In this document: piece by piece, positions 1 through 7,987 of the stretch
Numbering within the stretch: position 1 is the stretch's first letter
Layout of the letters: each line of letters begins with the position of its first letter
DNA from: Chitinophagales bacterium
Lineage (GTDB): Bacteria > Bacteroidota > Bacteroidia > Chitinophagales > Saprospiraceae
Assembly: GCA_013297745.1 (NCBI GenBank)
Contig: JAAFIM010000005.1
Location: 58,781-95,808 of the forward strand
Length of the DNA: 37,028 nucleotides
Direction of reading: 5' to 3'
Made by a program: the position numbers and the translations under genes
Notes under the pieces: generated by a model
What the model saw: only the letters and a program-made list of their open reading frames with translations
Databases searched by the model: none
Told to the model about the DNA's origin: nothing

Positions 1-1
1 G

Positions 2-289
2 CTAAATATAGAATTGACAGAAGAGGTAGCAGAGGGTATTTATACCAATTTTGCTATGATAGGACATTCGCCTACAGAGTTTGTGCTGGATTTTGTGCGC
101 CTGCTGCCCAACCTAAATAAAGCTAAGGTCAAATCGCGGATAATAATGACCCCACAACAAGCCAAGCGGTTTATGATGGCTATGCGCGAAAACCTCAAAA
201 TATACGAAAATCAATTCGGGTTGATAAAAGAAGATAATGCGCCACCTATGCCGCCTGTGCAATTTAATACGCCCAAAGGATTAGCATAA
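2..289 (+). CDS. DUF3467 family protein, 3' part (start lies outside the window)
   Basis: This small cytoplasmic protein matches the DUF3467 pattern: an opening like LNIELTEEVAEGIYTN, then FVLDFVRLLP, KVKSRIIMTPQQAKR and a C-terminal helix ending in KIYENQFG. The reading frame is open from base 2, and the family's conserved N-terminal residues (LNIEL) lie before the first possible start (a TTG at 14), so the true start is upstream of the window. Function is unknown. In Bacteroidota this family commonly sits just after rpoB-rpoC, which suggests RNA polymerase genes to the left; that is inference. It ends with TAA at 287-289, immediately followed by repeat family A copy 1. Confidence 0.85.
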   Translation, partial: LNIELTEEVAEGIYTNFAMIGHSPTEFVLDFVRLLPNLNKAKVKSRIIMTPQQAKRFMMAMRENLKIYENQFGLIKEDNAPPMPPVQFNTPKGLA

Positions 290-291
290 TA

Positions 292-642
292 ATTGGAGTT
301 ACGCTCAAGATTTAATTTTAGTACAAAGCAGCTATAATTTCAATCGGGTAGAAATTTTTTTGACGGCTTACACCTAAAAAATTTATTTTTCTGTACTTTT
401 TTGATGGCAAAAAAGTACCAAAAAAGCCAACGCCAAAAAGGCGTTTTTGCTTGTATTTTCTACGAAAATAAGCGCAAAACCGTCACTACAAGCCGACGTT
501 TTTTGCTATGCAAAAAAGCTACTGCCCTCGCTATGCTCGGTTGGTCGTCTTTCCGCGACATACGCTGGTTTTGGCGCTGCACGGTGGAATTTTAGCTTTT
601 TAACCTGATTATATCAAAAAATACCTGAAGCATAACTCCTGT
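292..642. repeat. Repeat family A, copy 1 (degenerate MITE-like element)
   Basis: About 351 bp, closely similar over most of its length to copies at 2518-2869 and 16346-16705. The ends are imperfect inverted repeats (ATTGGAGTTACGCT at the left, GCATAACTCCTGTT at the right). The core holds the palindromic stretch AACGCCAAAAAGGCGTTTTT. The flanking 5-mers are TAATA (left) and TAAGT (right), so the target duplication, if any, has decayed. A short frame inside the copy is not kept in the other copies, so I call it non-coding. It fills nearly all of the 290-692 gap between the DUF3467 gene and porX. Confidence 0.8.
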
Positions 643-692
643 TAAGTTGTTTATTATCAACTTTTTAATTTATTAGCATTTCAAAAAACATA

Positions 693-2261
693 ATGGAAAA
701 TATAACCATACTTTGGGCAGATGATGAAATTACGCTATTTCGCCCCCAAATTTTATTTTTAGAAAAAAAAGGCTATCAAGTCATCACGGTAAGCAATGGG
801 CACGATGCGGTGGATGAGGTGCGCAATGGGCAACGGTCAATAGATGTGGTGTTTTTGGATGAAAGTATGCCCGGTATTACGGGTATAGAAACCTTAGCCC
901 AAATTAAAACTATAGCCCCAACTTTGCCTGTGGTGATGATTACCAAAAACGAAGAAGAGGGGCTTATGGAACAAGCTATAGGTTCACAAATTGCCGATTA
1001 TTTGATAAAACCTGTAAGCGCGCCCCAGATATTAAGTTCGTTGCGCAAAATTATGGATTCAGACCGTTTGGTAAGAGAAAAAACCAGCGTGGATTATCAA
1101 CAAGAGTTTCGCAATATATTCGCTGCTATCAATAGCCAACTTTCTTATAGCGAATGGGCTGATATTTATAAAAAAATTGTACATTGGGAGTTGAAATTGG
1201 AAGAATCCAAAGCCACTCATTTAGACCAAATTTTAGCAGCACAAAAAGAAGAAGCCAACAGCGAGTTTTGCAAATTTATCCAGCAAAATTATCTACATTG
1301 GTTGTCTGAACCCAAAACTGCGCCCGTTTTGTCCCACAATTTGATGCGTTCTAGCATTTTTCCCGATTTGACTGAAGCGCGGCCTACCATTTTCTTGCTT
1401 TTGGATAATTTGCGTTTTGACCAATGGAAAATTATTGAGCCCATTATCAGCGAGTTGTACACAGTAGAAGAAGAAGAAACTTTTTTTGCCACTTTGCCTA
1501 CCACCACTCAATATAGCCGTAATGCGATTTTTGCTGGGCTTATGCCTTCAGAAATAGAAGAGTATTATCCCAATTGGTGGTTGAATGATGTAGAAGATGG
1601 GGGAAAAAATTTGTACGAAAAAGACCTTTTGGGCGAACAAATCCGCCGTACTTTGCGCAAACCTATCAAATGGGATTATGTAAAAGTGACCTCTAATGAA
1701 AATGGCAAAGCGTTGGCCGAGAATATAGATTCTTATTTGCACAACAATACTTTTTTGGCTATTGTCTATAATTTTATAGATATGTTGTCGCACGCGCGTA
1801 CAGAGATGGAAATTCTGAAAGAATTGGCTTCGGACGAAAAAGCTTATCGTTCGCTTACCCGTTCTTGGTTTTTGCACTCGCCGATTTGGGAGGTGTTGAA
1901 AAATGCGGCCACTCGTGATATACAGGTGTTTATAGTGACAGACCACGGTTCTATACGCGTTTCTACCCCCTCCAAAGTGGTAGGAGACAGAGAAACGACC
2001 ACCAACTTGCGCTACAAAGTGGGCAAAAATTTGCAGTACGAAAAACGGGATGTGTTTGAAATCAAAAAACCAGCCGAAGCCAAATTGCCCCGCCCAAATG
2101 TAAGTTCTACGTTTATTTTCGCCAAATCTGACCGTTTTTTCTTATATCCCAACAATTATAACCATTATAAAAACTACTACAACGATACTTTTCAGCACGG
2201 GGGGGTATCTTTGGAGGAGATGATTGTGCCGATAATCAAACTGCGTTCTAAACGCAAATAA
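693..2261 (+). CDS. porX: PorX-type response regulator with C-terminal PglZ domain
   Basis: 522 aa. Residues 1-123 are a receiver domain: acidic D10/D11, phospho-acceptor D56 in FLDESMPG, and switch lysine K106 in YLIKPVSAP. A helical linker (about 125-225) leads to a PglZ domain of the alkaline phosphatase superfamily, with candidate metal and catalytic residues D238 (LLLDNLRFDQ), T270-T272 (LPTTTQYSRN), D363/H367 (NFIDMLSHART), D417/H418 (FIVTDHGS) and H502 (FQHGG). This receiver-PglZ architecture is that of PorX, the cytoplasmic regulator of the type IX secretion system, normally paired with the sensor kinase PorY. porY is not in the window. The gene is alone and flanked by mobile repeats on both sides. 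All expected motif residues are present, so it should be active. Its PglZ domain should not be read as a BREX phage-defence gene. Confidence 0.93.
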   Translation: MENITILWADDEITLFRPQILFLEKKGYQVITVSNGHDAVDEVRNGQRSIDVVFLDESMPGITGIETLAQIKTIAPTLPVVMITKNEEEGLMEQAIGSQIADYLIKPVSAPQILSSLRKIMDSDRLVREKTSVDYQQEFRNIFAAINSQLSYSEWADIYKKIVHWELKLEESKATHLDQILAAQKEEANSEFCKFIQQNYLHWLSEPKTAPVLSHNLMRSSIFPDLTEARPTIFLLLDNLRFDQWKIIEPIISELYTVEEEETFFATLPTTTQYSRNAIFAGLMPSEIEEYYPNWWLNDVEDGGKNLYEKDLLGEQIRRTLRKPIKWDYVKVTSNENGKALAENIDSYLHNNTFLAIVYNFIDMLSHARTEMEILKELASDEKAYRSLTRSWFLHSPIWEVLKNAATRDIQVFIVTDHGSIRVSTPSKVVGDRETTTNLRYKVGKNLQYEKRDVFEIKKPAEAKLPRPNVSSTFIFAKSDRFFLYPNNYNHYKNYYNDTFQHGGVSLEEMIVPIIKLRSKRK

Positions 2262-2272
2262 ATTTGTTAATA

Positions 2273-2512
2273 ACTGACCTTTCGCAGTATATTTTTCATT
2301 TTTTTTACAATTAGCTTTTTGCAGTTAAATTTTCCTATATGCGCTCAATAGCGTGGGGTTTTATACCCCGCGCGCTGATAAATTTTCCATAAAAAAATAG
2401 AAAATATAACATTTTTTACCATTTTTGTGCGTGGGGTGTAAAACCCCACGCTATTGAGCGCACACTGTTATTTTTTTCAATCCACCAAATTTTTTAACTG
2501 CGAAAGGTCAGT
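2273..2512. repeat. Repeat family B, copy 1 (240-bp element with terminal inverted repeats)
   Basis: The ends are inverted repeats: ACTGACCTTTCGCAGT at 2273-2288, with its complement ending CGAAAGGTCAGT at 2512. Inside, a second inverted repeat of about 30 bp pairs 2340-2369 (TGCGCTCAATAGCGTGGGG...) with 2433-2462, so the element could fold into a long hairpin. It is flanked by TAATA on both sides (2268-2272 and 2513-2517), as expected of a 5-bp target duplication. There is no coding potential. The same sequence reappears at 36915 and runs off the window end. Confidence 0.85.
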
Positions 2513-2517
2513 TAATA

Positions 2518-2869
2518 ACTGGAGTTACGCTTAAGGTGAAATTTTAGTGCAAAATAGCTGTAAGTTAAATCGGGTAGAAATTTTTTAACGGCTTACGCCT
2601 AAAAAATTTATTTTTATTACTTTTTTGGTGGCAAAAAAGTAACCAAAAAAGCCAACGCCAAAAAGGCGTTTTTGCTTGTATTTTCTACGAAAATAAGCGC
2701 AAAACCGTCGCTACAAGCCGACGTTTTTTGCTATGCAAAAAAGCTACTGCCCTCGCTTTGCTCGGTTGGTCGTCTTTCCGCGACATACGCTGGTTTTGGC
2801 GTCGCACAGCGAAAATTTAGCTTTTGTACTTAATTTTTATCAAACAAATAGCTCAAGCGTAACTCCAGT
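2518..2869. repeat. Repeat family A, copy 2 (352 bp, intact terminal inverted repeats)
   Basis: It starts ACTGGAGTTACGCTTAAG and ends CTCAAGCGTAACTCCAGT, a near-perfect inverted repeat of about 18 bp. The flanks are TAATA on both sides. The body is very similar to copies 1 and 3, including the AACGCCAAAAAGGCGTTTTTGC palindrome core (around 2653) and the stretch around 2755-2800. Short frames in it differ between copies, so it is non-coding. Confidence 0.85.
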
Positions 2870-2873
2870 TAAT

Positions 2874-2910
2874 AAAAAAAAGCAACTCATCATTAGACGG
2901 GTTGCTTTTT
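2874..2910. terminator. Intrinsic terminator, probably bidirectional
   Basis: Stem AAAAGCAACTC / GGGTTGCTTTT (2877-2887 with 2899-2909, one G-T pair), with an A-run on the left and a T-run on the right. It lies 39 bp beyond the stop of the minus-strand DUF4476 gene, for which the A-run reads as the U-tract. Confidence 0.75.
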
Positions 2911-2948
2911 CAGTTTGTTTGGTAATTTTATAACCGCGAAATCCTGTG

Positions 2949-4154
2949 CTATTTAGCTTTGGCTGCTGCTTTTTGGGCTGCTTTCATCGCTTTGAGTTCT
3001 TCTTTCTGTTTCTTTTTCAACGCTTTGAGCGCAGCTTTTTCCTCTTTTTTGCTCAATTTAGGGGCAGGTTCTGGAGTGGGGACGGGTTTAATCTCTTCTT
3101 TGGTATTATTGGAAACGTTGGGAATATCCTCTTTTACAATTTTCTGCTCGCTGGGTATTTCCACCTTTTGGGCTGCCAACAACGGGCGCAAAGCTGCACA
3201 ACCAGATTCTTGCCCTTGTGTGGGTTCGGCGCAGCTATTTTCCAACCAAGGGGCGGCTTGTCGTTGCGTTTCGGGGGACAGTAGGGATAAAATTTTCTCT
3301 ATTTGTTCGTTTTGAAAGCATTTATTCGCGTACAAATCCGCAGTTTGGGCTACATTGGGTAAATTGGTGTAAAAAGTCAAAAAATCGGCATCGGACATAG
3401 GCGGGCAGCGGAAATTGGTGGGGCTTATTACAATATCTTCTTTTGTTTTGTAAAATTTTTGCCCGTTTTTTTCCACCAAAGTTTTACTTACTACACTTTT
3501 TTCTTCTACCACACTCGTTTTTTGGCTGCTGGGGTCGGTATAAAATTTATACATTTTGCTGCTGCTGATTACAACCTCTTCGCTTTTATTGTTATTATTA
3601 TTTTGGTTAAGTTGTTGTTGGTAAAAATCCACACTATCGGCGGGGATAAGTCGAGAAACGCCATTTTCGTCCGTAAATTCTACCATTTTAAACGTGCCCG
3701 TGCGTTTGCTGTCCAAATTATTGTTGGTTAGCGGTTGGGGTATGATTTGGTTGTCGCTTGTGCCAAACTCACCCGTATTGCTGTAAGAAAAATTGCTTAT
3801 ATTGGCTGGCAGCACGCTTTTGGAGATGGGCATATTATCTTGCAGGGTGATTTTACAGTCTGATTGTTGTTGAAAAACCAAACTTTTTAGCCTTGCTACT
3901 TCTATATAAACGCTGGGGGAACTGGCGCATTGCTGATTTTTGTCCAACGTCTGCACCGTTAGTTGATAATTGCCTTCGGGTATGTTTTTGAGCACAAAAA
4001 CGCCCCTATGTCCATATTTGTGTTGGGCTTTGCCGTCCAAAAATAGGCGATAATCGTTGCCGTGTGAGGGGGTAAAAACGAGTTGAGATTGCGCCTTTGC
4101 TGTTTCTGCGGAGATGAGAATGGATAAGGCGGCTGCAATTTTTAAACAGTTCAT
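2949..4154 (-). CDS. Secreted DUF4476-type protein with Lys/Ala-rich tail
   Basis: 401 aa. A signal peptide at 1-21 ends at AKAQ. Residues 22-90 look like a beta-sandwich (carbohydrate-binding or PEGA-like) with GVFVLKNIPEGNYQLTVQ. Residues 100-260 are low in recognisable features. Residues about 255-330 carry the DUF4476 pattern (PPMSDADFLTFYTNLPN, then NEQIEKILSLLSPETQR). The tail (about 365-401) is very rich in Lys, Ala and Glu and probably helical. The family is widespread in Bacteroidota and of unknown function; the cell location is inferred to be periplasmic or outer-membrane facing. The next gene on the same strand (rhodanese) starts 43 bp upstream of this gene's ATG, so the two may be co-transcribed. 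Confidence 0.75.
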   Translation of the reverse strand: MNCLKIAAALSILISAETAKAQSQLVFTPSHGNDYRLFLDGKAQHKYGHRGVFVLKNIPEGNYQLTVQTLDKNQQCASSPSVYIEVARLKSLVFQQQSDCKITLQDNMPISKSVLPANISNFSYSNTGEFGTSDNQIIPQPLTNNNLDSKRTGTFKMVEFTDENGVSRLIPADSVDFYQQQLNQNNNNNKSEEVVISSSKMYKFYTDPSSQKTSVVEEKSVVSKTLVEKNGQKFYKTKEDIVISPTNFRCPPMSDADFLTFYTNLPNVAQTADLYANKCFQNEQIEKILSLLSPETQRQAAPWLENSCAEPTQGQESGCAALRPLLAAQKVEIPSEQKIVKEDIPNVSNNTKEEIKPVPTPEPAPKLSKKEEKAALKALKKKQKEELKAMKAAQKAAAKAK

Positions 4155-4197
4155 TGTTTATAATATATTGTTTTTTGGGTTGTGATAATAATTTGAG

Positions 4198-4719
4198 TTA
4201 CCAAATCGCTGTGTTGGGTTTTTGAACCCATTTTGACCATTTGCGGTTATAGCCGTGGATAATTTTCGTGGGTTCGGTTTTCGTGGTTTTGGGGTTTTGG
4301 GTATAAACTGCGTTCCCTTTGTTCGCCCAATCAAAAATCCCCCCGTAAAGATTGGAGACTTTTTTCACCCCTAATTTTTGCAATTTTTCCCCCACGCGCT
4401 CGCTGCGATAACCCACAGAACAATAGACGATGACTTCAGCGTTTTTATCCAATTTTTCCAAATAGCTGTTGTTGAGTTGGTCATAACCGATAAAAACGGC
4501 GTTGGGCAAATGGCTGGTTTTGTACTCGGTTTTTTCCCTTGCGTCCAAAATGATTAAATTGGGGCTTTTTTGGGCGATTTTTTTCGCCAATTCTTCACTT
4601 TTTATCAGCGGAACTGTATTTTTGTACAAATTAGCCAACATTTTTTCAAAACTCTCCTCTTGGGCGCAAGCGTTGAAAATGCTAAATAGACAAAAAATAA
4701 AACAAATGCAATAATTCAT
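4198..4719 (-). CDS. Exported rhodanese-domain protein
   Basis: 173 aa. The N-terminal hydrophobic segment (about 1-18) ends FNACAQ, which could be a weak lipobox (Cys18) or an ordinary signal peptidase I site. A single rhodanese domain covers about 38-150: LIILDAREKTEY, HLPNAVFIGYD, and the catalytic loop CSVGYRS with nucleophile Cys100, followed by NLYGGIFDWANKGN. All active-site features are present, so it should be a working sulfurtransferase or persulfide carrier, probably periplasmic; the substrate is unknown. It has an unusual basic C-terminal tail of about 25 residues after the domain. It is divergent from lpxB, with 29 bp between the two ATGs. Confidence 0.85.
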   Translation of the reverse strand: MNYCICFIFCLFSIFNACAQEESFEKMLANLYKNTVPLIKSEELAKKIAQKSPNLIILDAREKTEYKTSHLPNAVFIGYDQLNNSYLEKLDKNAEVIVYCSVGYRSERVGEKLQKLGVKKVSNLYGGIFDWANKGNAVYTQNPKTTKTEPTKIIHGYNRKWSKWVQKPNTAIW

Positions 4720-4748
4720 AATTCACAATTTATAATTTACCGTTTTTG

Positions 4749-5876
4749 ATGAGATATTATTTTATCGTGGGCGAGGCTTCTGGGGATATGCACGCTGCCA
4801 ATTTGATAAAAGAGCTAAAAGTAGTTGATAATGAGGCTGTTGTACGCGGTTGGGGCGGGGACAAAATGCAATCACAGGGGCTAACTTTGGTCAAACATTA
4901 CCGCGACCACTCGTTTATGGGCATAGGGCGGGTGATAAAAAACATATTCAAAATTTTTGCCAATTTTCGCGACTGTAAAAAAGATATTCTAGAATTTGCG
5001 CCCGATGTGCTGATTTTGGTGGATTATTCTGGGTTTAATCTGCGTATGGCCAAATGGGCAAAAAGCCAAAATTTGAAAGTTTTTTACTATATTTCTCCCC
5101 AAATTTGGGCGACAAGAGCCAACCGCGTGCATAAAATTAAAAAATATGTGGACGAAATGTTGGTTATTTTACCCTTTGAGGCAGATTTTTACCAAAAATA
5201 CGAGTACAAAGCGCATTTTGTGGGGCATCCGCTTTTGGACGAATTGGATAAATTTCAACCCAATCCCGACTTTTTGCAGGCTCACAAGCTAACGGATAAA
5301 GCTATCATTGCGCTGCTGGCAGGGAGTAGAAAGCAGGAAATTGAGGCGATTTTGCCCGTTATGTTGCAAATTGTTGGCGAATTTCCCCAGTTTCAGTTCG
5401 TTATAGCCGCCGCGCCCGCCCAAAGTTTGGAGTATTATCAAACGATTATTGATAACAGCAACCGATTGTACCCAAATTTACAGATTGTGGAAAATCAAAC
5501 TTATAACCTGTTGGCAGTGAGCAAGTTAGCTTTGGTCGCTTCTGGCACGGCTACTTTGGAAACTGCTTTGTTGGGCGTGCCGCAGGTGGTTTGTTATCGC
5601 ACTTCGCCCTTTTTATTCTGGTTGGTCAAAAAAATTATCAAGGTCAAGTATATCGCTTTGGTCAATTTGATTTTAGACAAACCCGCCGTTTGCGAACTTA
5701 TTCAAAACGACTTAAACCCGCAAAGGTTGAAAATTGAGGTGGAAAATTTGCTAAATAATGAGGATAAAAAAGGAGCTTTACAACAAAATTACACCCAACT
5801 CAAAACCGCCTTAGGCGAGGGGGGAGCTTCAGCCCGCGCTGCAAATTTAATCAAAAATTTGTTAATAAAACGTTAA
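4749..5876 (+). CDS. lpxB: Lipid-A-disaccharide synthase
   Basis: 375 aa, the usual length of LpxB. It opens MRYYFIVGEASGDMHAANLI, the conserved GEASGD signature, followed by GWGGDKMQSQG and LVDYSGFNLRMAKWAK. It then has PQIWATRANRVHKIKKYVD, LPFEADFYQKY, FVGHPLLDE, LLAGSRKQEIEAILP and SGTATLETALLGVPQVVCYR. It is the GT19 glycosyltransferase that joins UDP-2,3-diacylglucosamine and lipid X to form the lipid A disaccharide at the inner face of the inner membrane. I take ATG 4749 rather than the TTG at 4746. It stands alone on the plus strand, divergent from the rhodanese gene. Confidence 0.95.
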   Translation: MRYYFIVGEASGDMHAANLIKELKVVDNEAVVRGWGGDKMQSQGLTLVKHYRDHSFMGIGRVIKNIFKIFANFRDCKKDILEFAPDVLILVDYSGFNLRMAKWAKSQNLKVFYYISPQIWATRANRVHKIKKYVDEMLVILPFEADFYQKYEYKAHFVGHPLLDELDKFQPNPDFLQAHKLTDKAIIALLAGSRKQEIEAILPVMLQIVGEFPQFQFVIAAAPAQSLEYYQTIIDNSNRLYPNLQIVENQTYNLLAVSKLALVASGTATLETALLGVPQVVCYRTSPFLFWLVKKIIKVKYIALVNLILDKPAVCELIQNDLNPQRLKIEVENLLNNEDKKGALQQNYTQLKTALGEGGASARAANLIKNLLIKR

Positions 5877-5985
5877 AGTCTTAAATTTATAAATAGAAAC
5901 GTCCTTTTTTTGCATTTTTTTTCAAAAAACGAGCTTTAAAACTATTTTTTTAGTTGTAACTATTTTTTTAGTTTGAAAAAGGTTG

Positions 5986-5993
5986 TATCTTTG
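5986..5993 (+). promoter_or_regulatory. Bacteroidota-type -7 box TATCTTTG
   Basis: Matches TAnnTTTG and lies 46 bp before the ATG at 6039. A clear -33 TTTG is not present at the usual distance. Its position shows that the longer frame starting at TTG 5973 begins upstream of the promoter and is not the real start. Confidence 0.6.
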
Positions 5994-6038
5994 CAGGGTC
6001 AAATTTTTGATACACAATCCCAAATACAACCGCCAGCT

Positions 6039-6437
6039 ATGAAAAAAATCAAAAATGTTCTACTGCTTTCGCTTTTGGCCACTGTAGGCTATGCGCAAGA
6101 GATTAAATTTGAACAGTTAGAAGTCAATTACGGTAAAATAGCCCTAAATGCAGAGGGGATTAGGGTATTTTCTTTCACCAATATAGGAGATACACCTTTG
6201 ATAATCAGCTCAGTAAAGAGCAGTTGTGGTTGTGCGGTAGCCAATTGGTCAAAAGAGCCGATTATGCCCCAGCAAAGTGATGTAATTAAGGTGAAATACG
6301 ACACTAAGCGCGTGGGGGTATTCATTAAAACTTTTACGGTGGAAAGCAACGATGCCAAACAGCCCACAATTATACTCCGAATAAAAGGCGAGGTCTTATC
6401 TGAAGCCGCAATGATAGAAAATTCAGAAAAAAGATAA
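6039..6437 (+). CDS. Secreted DUF1573 protein (first of a tandem pair)
   Basis: 132 aa. Signal peptide at 1-20 (MKKIKNVLLLSLLATVGYAQ). The rest is one DUF1573 immunoglobulin-like beta-sandwich: LEVNYGKIALNAEG, FSFTNIGDTPLIISSVKSSC, and the family hallmark Cys-Gly-Cys (C63 and C65) followed by KVKYDTKRVG and IILRIKGEV. The family is abundant in the Bacteroidota periplasm and its role is not established. I chose the internal ATG at 6039 because it begins the signal peptide and follows a -7 box. It resembles the next gene throughout (NYGxI, PLII, SCGC, EPIMP, VKYDTxRVG), so they are paralogs by local duplication. Confidence 0.85.
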   Translation: MKKIKNVLLLSLLATVGYAQEIKFEQLEVNYGKIALNAEGIRVFSFTNIGDTPLIISSVKSSCGCAVANWSKEPIMPQQSDVIKVKYDTKRVGVFIKTFTVESNDAKQPTIILRIKGEVLSEAAMIENSEKR

Positions 6438-6530
6438 AAAAAGGTTAAATTTTTTTCTACAGTTGGCAATTGGCACGATTTTTGCTAGAGGTTGTTTATA
6501 ATCTCAAAAAAAAATAAAAAAAGCTAAAGG

Positions 6531-6559
6531 TTTGCACAATCAAAAAAAAGCTAACTTTG
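6531..6559 (+). promoter_or_regulatory. Bacteroidota-type promoter TTTG-N17-TAACTTTG
   Basis: -33 TTTG at 6531-6534 and -7 TAACTTTG at 6552-6559, about 60 bp before the ATG of the second DUF1573 gene. It shows that this gene has its own promoter. Confidence 0.7.
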
Positions 6560-6619
6560 CGCTTGAAAATAATCATTTTAAAAAAAAACTAATTCACTCA
6601 CAAAAATTCTTCTATAAAA

Positions 6620-7036
6620 ATGAAAACATTATTCGCTTTTTTGGCTGTATTGATGATGACAGCTGGCTTCGTTTCCGCTCAAAAAATAGAGTTTGAAACT
6701 TTAGAAATCAATTATGGTGACATCACCAAAAGTGCCAACGGTACGCGCGAGTTTAAGTTCAAAAACACTTCCGATGTGCCTTTGATAATCGAAAACGCAC
6801 AAGGTAGCTGCGGTTGTACAGTGCCTGATTATCCGCGCGAACCAATTATGCCCGGCGAAACTAAATCTGTACGGGTAAAATATGACACAGAACGCGTTGG
6901 ACCTTTTACCAAATATGTAACTTTGACCACTAACGCTAAAGATAATACCAGTATCCGCTTGACCATCCGCGGTAACGTACTCCCCGCACCAGATGCAGTA
7001 CCTACCAAAGAAAAATCTTTGATGCCTGTAAAATAA
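6620..7036 (+). CDS. Secreted DUF1573 protein (second of a tandem pair)
   Basis: 138 aa. Signal peptide at 1-20 ending VSAQ, then one DUF1573 domain: LEINYGDITKSANGTREFKF, PLIIENAQGSCGC (C64, C66), EPIMPGETKSVRVKYDTERV and IRLTIRGNVLP. A short polar tail follows. It is a paralog of the gene at 6039-6437. Predicted to be periplasmic; function unknown. The two cysteines, one residue apart, are strongly conserved in the family and could bind a metal or haem-like ligand, or form a link; that is speculation. It ends 20 bp before a strong terminator. Confidence 0.87.
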   Translation: MKTLFAFLAVLMMTAGFVSAQKIEFETLEINYGDITKSANGTREFKFKNTSDVPLIIENAQGSCGCTVPDYPREPIMPGETKSVRVKYDTERVGPFTKYVTLTTNAKDNTSIRLTIRGNVLPAPDAVPTKEKSLMPVK

Positions 7037-7052
7037 TTGCATAGCAATCTAA

Positions 7053-7092
7053 AAAAAAACCTGTTCAGTTTTGCGCTGAACAGGTTTTTTTT
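7053..7092. terminator. Strong bidirectional terminator
   Basis: Perfect 12-bp stem AAACCTGTTCAG / CTGAACAGGTTT (7057-7068 with 7076-7087), 7-nt loop, with an A-run before and a T-run after. It serves the DUF1573 gene on the plus strand and the convergent barrel gene on the minus strand. Confidence 0.9.
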
Positions 7093-7116
7093 ATTTGTTA
7101 TAATTTGTACCAAAAC

Positions 7117-7953
7117 TTAGAATGAATAACCTATCCACACATTGCCTCTATAAGCCACAAAAGGAAACCAAAACCCAGATTTGATATAAGGTAATCCGTT
7201 ATTGCTTGTGCCTGTGGTGGTTTTGAACGAGTTGCCGACGATAGGAATTTCTTTCACTTGCGCATCAATTTTTTCTTTCCAAGTGGGAAAGTACTCACTG
7301 ACATCAGCGTCATCGGATTCTACTTTTAGATAGACATTGTGCATATCAAAACCCAAACCTATGGGGCTAATATCTATGCTGATGCGGTCGTTGATGATAA
7401 AATGATAACCCAAAAATCCCCCCACGCCTATAGTTCTCAACCCACCCGCTACTTTGGCAGTAGCCGAAACGGTTTCAATAACCATATTTTGCCTGTCTAT
7501 CGTATCAGGGCGGGTATAATTGCCAGAAGCGGTAAATCCACGAGATTTGAATTTGCCATAAACGCCTAAATAAAAACCGCGTGGAGCGTCCTCTTTTCCA
7601 AAATAAAAGCGATATTCGGGTTGAATTTGCCAAACTTGCCAACGTCCATCATTTATTTTTACACTTAGGGCTGTATCGTTTGGGGTTTGGGTGCTGATAT
7701 TTTCTATGGAGAAAGAGTTTAAGTATCGGGTCGGAATAGACACAGGGACGCCAAAAGCAACTTCAACCCCTGCAGTTTGTTTGGCAAAAAGATGCCGCTC
7801 ATAAGCAAAGTCAAAGCGAGCATTAATTAAATTATCCAAGCCTAATTTTACCACATTTTTCACCTCTTTATTGGCTTTTAGCCGAATTTGGGCTTGGCTG
7901 ATATTGGTCAAAAATAGCAGGGTGATGGCTAAGCATATCGTTTTTTGATACAT
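7117..7953 (-). CDS. Outer-membrane beta-barrel protein, DUF3575-like
   Basis: 278 aa. Signal peptide at 1-21 (ends ISQAQ). The rest alternates amphipathic beta strands: NVVKLGLDNLINARFDFAYE, TAGVEVAFGVPV, QVWQIQPEYRFYFGKED, GFYLGVYGKFKSRGF, GGFLGYHFIINDRISIDI and the final FVAYRGNVWIGYSF, ending in the terminal Phe expected of barrels inserted by Bam. The opening strand and the PEYRFYFG motif fit DUF3575. A structural or unknown outer-membrane role is likely. It is convergent with the DUF1573 gene and shares the terminator. Confidence 0.75.
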   Translation of the reverse strand: MYQKTICLAITLLFLTNISQAQIRLKANKEVKNVVKLGLDNLINARFDFAYERHLFAKQTAGVEVAFGVPVSIPTRYLNSFSIENISTQTPNDTALSVKINDGRWQVWQIQPEYRFYFGKEDAPRGFYLGVYGKFKSRGFTASGNYTRPDTIDRQNMVIETVSATAKVAGGLRTIGVGGFLGYHFIINDRISIDISPIGLGFDMHNVYLKVESDDADVSEYFPTWKEKIDAQVKEIPIVGNSFKTTTGTSNNGLPYIKSGFWFPFVAYRGNVWIGYSF

Positions 7954-7987
7954 AAAAAAAGTTTTGTTTTAAGAAAATTGCTAAAAT

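Larger units (their letters stand above)
2268..2874. mobile_element. Back-to-back insertions of elements B and A sharing TAATA target repeats
   Basis: TAATA occurs at 2268-2272, 2513-2517 and 2870-2874, exactly bordering element B (2273-2512) and element A (2518-2869). One insertion at the site followed by a second into one of the duplicated targets would give this arrangement. Both elements end in ACTG...CAGT. No transposase is present, so both are non-autonomous. They occupy the gap between porX and the DUF4476 gene. Confidence 0.75.

Noticed and set aside
401-595. Short frame inside repeat A copy 1 (MMAKKYQKSQRQ...), and its relatives at 2733-2933 and 16455-16715
   Set aside because: The frames diverge between copies soon after the start and lie in a non-coding inverted-repeat element.
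1548-1946. Minus-strand frame of 132 aa within porX
   Set aside because: It sits entirely inside the conserved PglZ-coding region; a shadow frame.
693-2261. PglZ domain as a sign of a BREX phage-defence system
   Set aside because: The domain is fused to a receiver domain with a conserved phospho-acceptor Asp, which is the PorX architecture, and no brxL, pglX or brxC genes are near.
5973-6038. Longer N-terminus of the first DUF1573 protein (TTG start)
   Set aside because: It contains the promoter -7 box and precedes the signal peptide.
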